In this document: positions 11,792-14,018 of the stretch, one piece after another
How positions within the stretch are numbered: position 1 is the stretch's first letter
Layout of the letters: every line of letters starts with the position of its first letter
Source of the DNA: a bacterium
GTDB lineage: Bacteria; Zhuqueibacterota; QNDG01; JAFGCO01
Length of the DNA: 14,018 nucleotides
Assembly (NCBI GenBank): GCA_016932575.1
Contig: JAFGCO010000028.1
Coordinates: 1-14,018, forward strand
Reading direction: 5' to 3'
Made by a program: the position numbers and the translations under genes
Notes under the pieces: generated by a model
Told to the model about the DNA's origin: nothing
Databases searched by the model: none
Seen by the model: only the letters and a program-made list of their open reading frames with translations

Positions 11792-13777
11792 TTACTTGAT
11801 TTCAATAAACTCGGGTGTGTCAGGGGCAATTGTGAAATTGTTACTGTATTCTATGTCATAGAGAACACTTCTGGATTCCCCTTTCCTTTGAATTTCTTTG
11901 GGTCCGCGGCTCATATTCAGATATAAAATATGATTTTGATCGATTTGTCTTGCCATAACACTATCCGGTACTGAGAGACCTTTGCTAATCGAATGTTCTT
12001 CCATAAGATCATCCAGGAGAGGACTGAGGACCTCGCCTCTTGCAGGAAGCCCCACATAGATCGCCTTTCCTTTTCCATACTGATTGGACGTTATAATAGG
12101 ATAATCCTGATCCAGGCTGGTTATTGTTCCCACGATGTCAGCACCTTTGGGTTCAACAATATCGAACCGGGGAGATTCAGACTCGAGATTTCTTCCCTTG
12201 TAAGTCACCTGGACTTTTTGCCCCTCATATCCAATTCTGGAGATCTCGTTCATAATTTCAATTTCTTCATAGCTCCCCAACCGGATTCCAAAAACATCAT
12301 TTAGCAAACCCGGACGAGTGGATGTAAAAACCTGGTTTGTGGTATCGACCATTGCCGAATAACCCGTCATAAGCACTGTGCCGCCCTTTTTCACATATTC
12401 ACGAATTTTGCCTGCAGTTACCGGATCCATGACGGCAACTCCCGGGATGATCAGCAATTTGTATTTCAATTGGCTTCGGCTGATCTCGAGCATTCTGACA
12501 TCCATATTGCGGTCATAAAACTGTTTAAAGCAGGTTCCAACCTGATTCTCATGAGATTCCGGATATGAATAACTGACAATCTGACTCGGGTATGAAAATG
12601 CCATCCCCACTTCGGCCTTGAGTTGGTAGGGAAAGTATTTTTCTATCTTTTTAAATTCTGTGGTGATTTGTTTGTATTCATCATATTTGCGATTCGGAAC
12701 ACCGTCCCAATCAATCAGGCCCTGCAAATACTGTTCTTCTCCGGCCCACATGCTTTGCCAGGTCCATCCGCAGACCATCTGGTTGCCGAACATCAGGGAC
12801 GCATATGCCTGCTTTCTGCAGACATTGGGAACCGCGGTCATGGTCGTAAATTCATTGCACCAGAAGGGATGGGTGCTTTCATACTGAATGCGGACAATTC
12901 CGAAGGAGGCCCACAGAATGCCCGCGTTGTTCACCAGGGAGGTGCCTGCATAAAATCCTTCACCGCCGCGGGTCATTTTACCGGAATATGCGATGGGGGC
13001 ATAATCGAAATATTTGAGATAACTGAAATACCAGGCATTGGTGTTGACCAGGGCATCAGGAGCATTGATGTTGACAATATCAATTACCTTAAAGAGTAAT
13101 TGATTGATTTCATCGGAAACAAACCGTCTGAAATCCAGCATTCTTTCAGGTACATCGTTATAGTGAGTTCTTACAGGAAATCCAACTTCATCCCATTCGT
13201 TTATCTTTCTCGACCAGCGTTGTCCGGCCCATGCTTTGTTTAAATTTTCAACAGTACCATATTTATTCTTTAGCCAGGCAATGAATCTTTGCCTGGCCGT
13301 TTCAGAGTAGGATATACGACCATCACCCGATTCATTGTCTATCCCAAATGCCAGCAAGGCTGGATGATTTCCATAATGTTTTGTCATCTCATCCGTGAAA
13401 CGCAAGGCGTATTTTTGATACATGGGGTCACCCACATCTTCCATGTAGCGGTGATTCGGATAGAGCACATCCCCTTTTTCATCCGTGATGCTGATTGACG
13501 GATATTTATGATGCAGCCAGAGCGGAGCGGGCCGGATGGCAATATCCAGAATCACATTGATGCCGGCTTCACTCATCATGTCCATGACCTGGTCGAACCA
13601 GTCAAAGTCGAATTTTCCTTCAGATGGTTCATAACTGTCCCAAGCTAAATGGCCCATACGGACGACATTGAATCCGGCATCTTTCATAAGCTGGATATCG
13701 GTTTTTATTTTCTCGATATTTTTATCATCGTGGGGATGATAGTTTGCTCCGACATATAACCCTTGGGCGTGAATCAT
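11792..13777 (-). CDS. GH42 beta-galactosidase, enzyme part separated from its signal peptide by a frameshift
   Basis: The 661-residue frame holds a complete GH42 enzyme. The TIM-barrel covers about 1-380, with acid/base E149 in GIDNESG and nucleophile E309 in WCNEFTT. The middle, Rossmann-like trimerisation domain follows at about 390-590 (LLIIPGVAVMD, YVKKGGTVLMTG), then a small C-terminal beta domain. It would release terminal beta-D-galactose. The ATG at 13777 is only a nominal start: the protein from there reads MIHAQG, which looks like the tail of a signal peptide with its cleavage site (HA|QG). The missing signal core lies just upstream in another frame (13774-13830). Adding one T to a run of seven T joins the two into a 679-residue secreted protein. 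As read, it would start at an ATG overlapping the upstream stop (ATGA) and lack export. Family call is firm; whether it is functional here is uncertain. Confidence 0.9.
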   Translation of the reverse strand: MIHAQGLYVGANYHPHDDKNIEKIKTDIQLMKDAGFNVVRMGHLAWDSYEPSEGKFDFDWFDQVMDMMSEAGINVILDIAIRPAPLWLHHKYPSISITDEKGDVLYPNHRYMEDVGDPMYQKYALRFTDEMTKHYGNHPALLAFGIDNESGDGRISYSETARQRFIAWLKNKYGTVENLNKAWAGQRWSRKINEWDEVGFPVRTHYNDVPERMLDFRRFVSDEINQLLFKVIDIVNINAPDALVNTNAWYFSYLKYFDYAPIAYSGKMTRGGEGFYAGTSLVNNAGILWASFGIVRIQYESTHPFWCNEFTTMTAVPNVCRKQAYASLMFGNQMVCGWTWQSMWAGEEQYLQGLIDWDGVPNRKYDEYKQITTEFKKIEKYFPYQLKAEVGMAFSYPSQIVSYSYPESHENQVGTCFKQFYDRNMDVRMLEISRSQLKYKLLIIPGVAVMDPVTAGKIREYVKKGGTVLMTGYSAMVDTTNQVFTSTRPGLLNDVFGIRLGSYEEIEIMNEISRIGYEGQKVQVTYKGRNLESESPRFDIVEPKGADIVGTITSLDQDYPIITSNQYGKGKAIYVGLPARGEVLSPLLDDLMEEHSISKGLSVPDSVMARQIDQNHILYLNMSRGPKEIQRKGESRSVLYDIEYSNNFTIAPDTPEFIEIK

Positions 13778-13830
13778 AGAACAGAAAAAAACAAAATGAA
13801 AATTGGAACAAGCATTAATTTCATCATCAT
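13774..13830 (-). other. Displaced signal-peptide ORF of the GH42 gene
   Basis: An 18-codon frame begins at ATG 13830 with a Met-Met-Met-Lys start, then a strongly hydrophobic run, VPIFILFFSV, and ends with TGA at 13774-13776. This is a textbook signal-peptide n- and h-region without a cleavage site, and the cleavage site is found in the neighbouring GH42 frame. The TGA shares bases with the GH42 ATG. An AGGAG at 13856-13860 sits 25 bases from the first ATG, too far for an ordinary ribosome site. The likely reading is that this is the true 5' end of the GH42 gene. Confidence 0.75.
13785..13791 (-). other. Seven-T run: probable frameshift point in GH42
   Basis: The minus strand has seven consecutive T (A on the plus strand) between the hydrophobic core of the signal peptide and HAQG. 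A run of eight T would put both parts in one frame. A missing base in the read or assembly, a real mutation, or slippage of polymerase or ribosome would all explain it. A -1 shift of the ribosome also leads into the enzyme frame, but no perfect slippery heptamer is in phase. Confidence 0.7.
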
Positions 13831-13867
13831 ATAAATCAGCTTTTTTTAAGATGATCTCCTATAATAC

Positions 13868-13919
13868 TGTCTTATTGGAATTCGAAAATATTTGATTGTC
13901 CGGAACCTCCAATAAGACA
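13868..13919. repeat. Perfect 12-bp inverted repeat before GH42
   Basis: The arms are TGTCTTATTGGA at 13868-13879 and TCCAATAAGACA at 13908-13919, with 28 bp between them and no mismatch. Arm centres are 40 bp apart, close to four helical turns. It lies between the stop of the upstream gene and the start of GH42. It could be a two-site operator or a hairpin in the mRNA. On the plus strand it is followed by a run of seven T (13921-13927), but the loop is long for a terminator. Confidence 0.7.
13883..13913 (-). promoter_or_regulatory. Possible Bacteroidota-type promoter of the GH42-led run
   Basis: The minus strand has ATTG at 13913-13910, then 19 bases, then TATTTTCG at 13890-13883. This resembles the Bacteroides consensus TTTG-N19-TAnnTTTG with one mismatch in each element. 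Transcription would start near 13873-13877, inside the second arm of the inverted repeat, while the -33 element overlaps the first arm. It is a short, AT-rich match and could be chance. Confidence 0.35.
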
Positions 13920-13925
13920 CTTTTT

Positions 13926-14018
13926 TTATTTTGAATAAGTATACTTTAGCAGTATTTTTATAAACTCATAATCCGGTTCAAGTGATTTCAACTGTTCAGA
14001 ATCAAAATGGTAAATGCC
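13926..14018 (-). CDS. C-terminal end of an unrecognised gene
   Basis: From the right edge, one minus-strand frame is open for 30 codons and ends with TAA at 13926-13928. It begins GIYHFDSEQLKSLEPDYEF and ends LLKYTYSK. The mix of charged and hydrophobic residues looks coding, and the gap of 95 bp to GH42 fits the spacing of the other genes. It is too short to assign to a family. It could be the previous gene of the same operon or the end of a separate unit, since a possible promoter follows it. Confidence 0.6.
   Translation of the reverse strand, partial: GIYHFDSEQLKSLEPDYEFIKILLKYTYSK

Noticed and set aside
12623-13099. 158-codon open frame on the plus strand
   Set aside because: It is antisense to the GH42 barrel, including the region of the nucleophile, and shows no domain.
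13868-13919. Inverted repeat as the ends of a small mobile element
   Set aside because: Only 28 bp lie between the arms and there is no clear target-site duplication, so nothing mobile is visible.
13868-13927. Inverted repeat plus seven T as a plus-strand terminator
   Set aside because: The loop is 28 bases and the stem is AT-rich, and no plus-strand gene ends here. On the minus strand the repeat is not followed by a T run.
13937-13946. 10-bp palindrome AAGTATACTT, also containing a TATACT hexamer
   Set aside because: It falls within the last codons of the upstream gene, has no spaced partner element at the usual distance, and is AT-rich enough to occur by chance.

Overview
The window is almost wholly one minus-strand run of six secreted glycoside hydrolase genes, read from right to left. 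It looks like part of a polysaccharide utilisation locus of a Bacteroidota bacterium or a close relative. The evidence is the family mix (GH42, GH29 with carbohydrate-binding domains, GH43, LacZ-type GH2, GH115, GH127) and the signal peptides. In four of the five with a predicted signal peptidase I site the site reads Ala|Gln, the pattern known as the Bacteroidetes Q-rule. A TAnnTTTG-like promoter also fits upstream of GH42. No SusC/SusD pair, regulator, sulfatase, RNA gene, mobile element or CRISPR array is visible, so the assignment to a complete locus is inference.

Layout in transcription order: 14018-13926, the last 30 codons of an unrecognised gene. 13925-13831, a 95-bp gap with a perfect 12-bp inverted repeat that brackets a possible promoter. 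13830-11792, a GH42 beta-galactosidase whose signal peptide is in a different frame from the enzyme, across a run of seven T. 11714-9606, a GH29 alpha-L-fucosidase lipoprotein with accessory domains. 9561-8050, a GH43 beta-xylosidase or alpha-L-arabinofuranosidase. 7920-4657, a LacZ-type GH2 beta-galactosidase. 4627-1652, a GH115 alpha-glucuronidase. 1607-1, a GH127 beta-L-arabinofuranosidase that runs off the left edge. Gaps between genes are 29 to 129 bp and no non-coding stretch exceeds 300 bp, so a single operon is plausible.

Together the enzymes would remove fucose, galactose (two unrelated families), xylose or arabinose, (4-O-methyl)glucuronic acid and possibly beta-L-arabinofuranose. 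All look like exo-acting, side-chain-trimming enzymes. No endo-acting backbone enzyme is visible. The set fits a heavily decorated plant polymer such as a complex glucuronoarabinoxylan, an arabinogalactan protein or a mixed cell-wall glycan. The sequence alone cannot choose between them. The points most worth a second look are the shifted signal peptide of GH42, the inverted repeat around its likely promoter, and the pairing of GH115 with GH127, GH29 and two beta-galactosidases.
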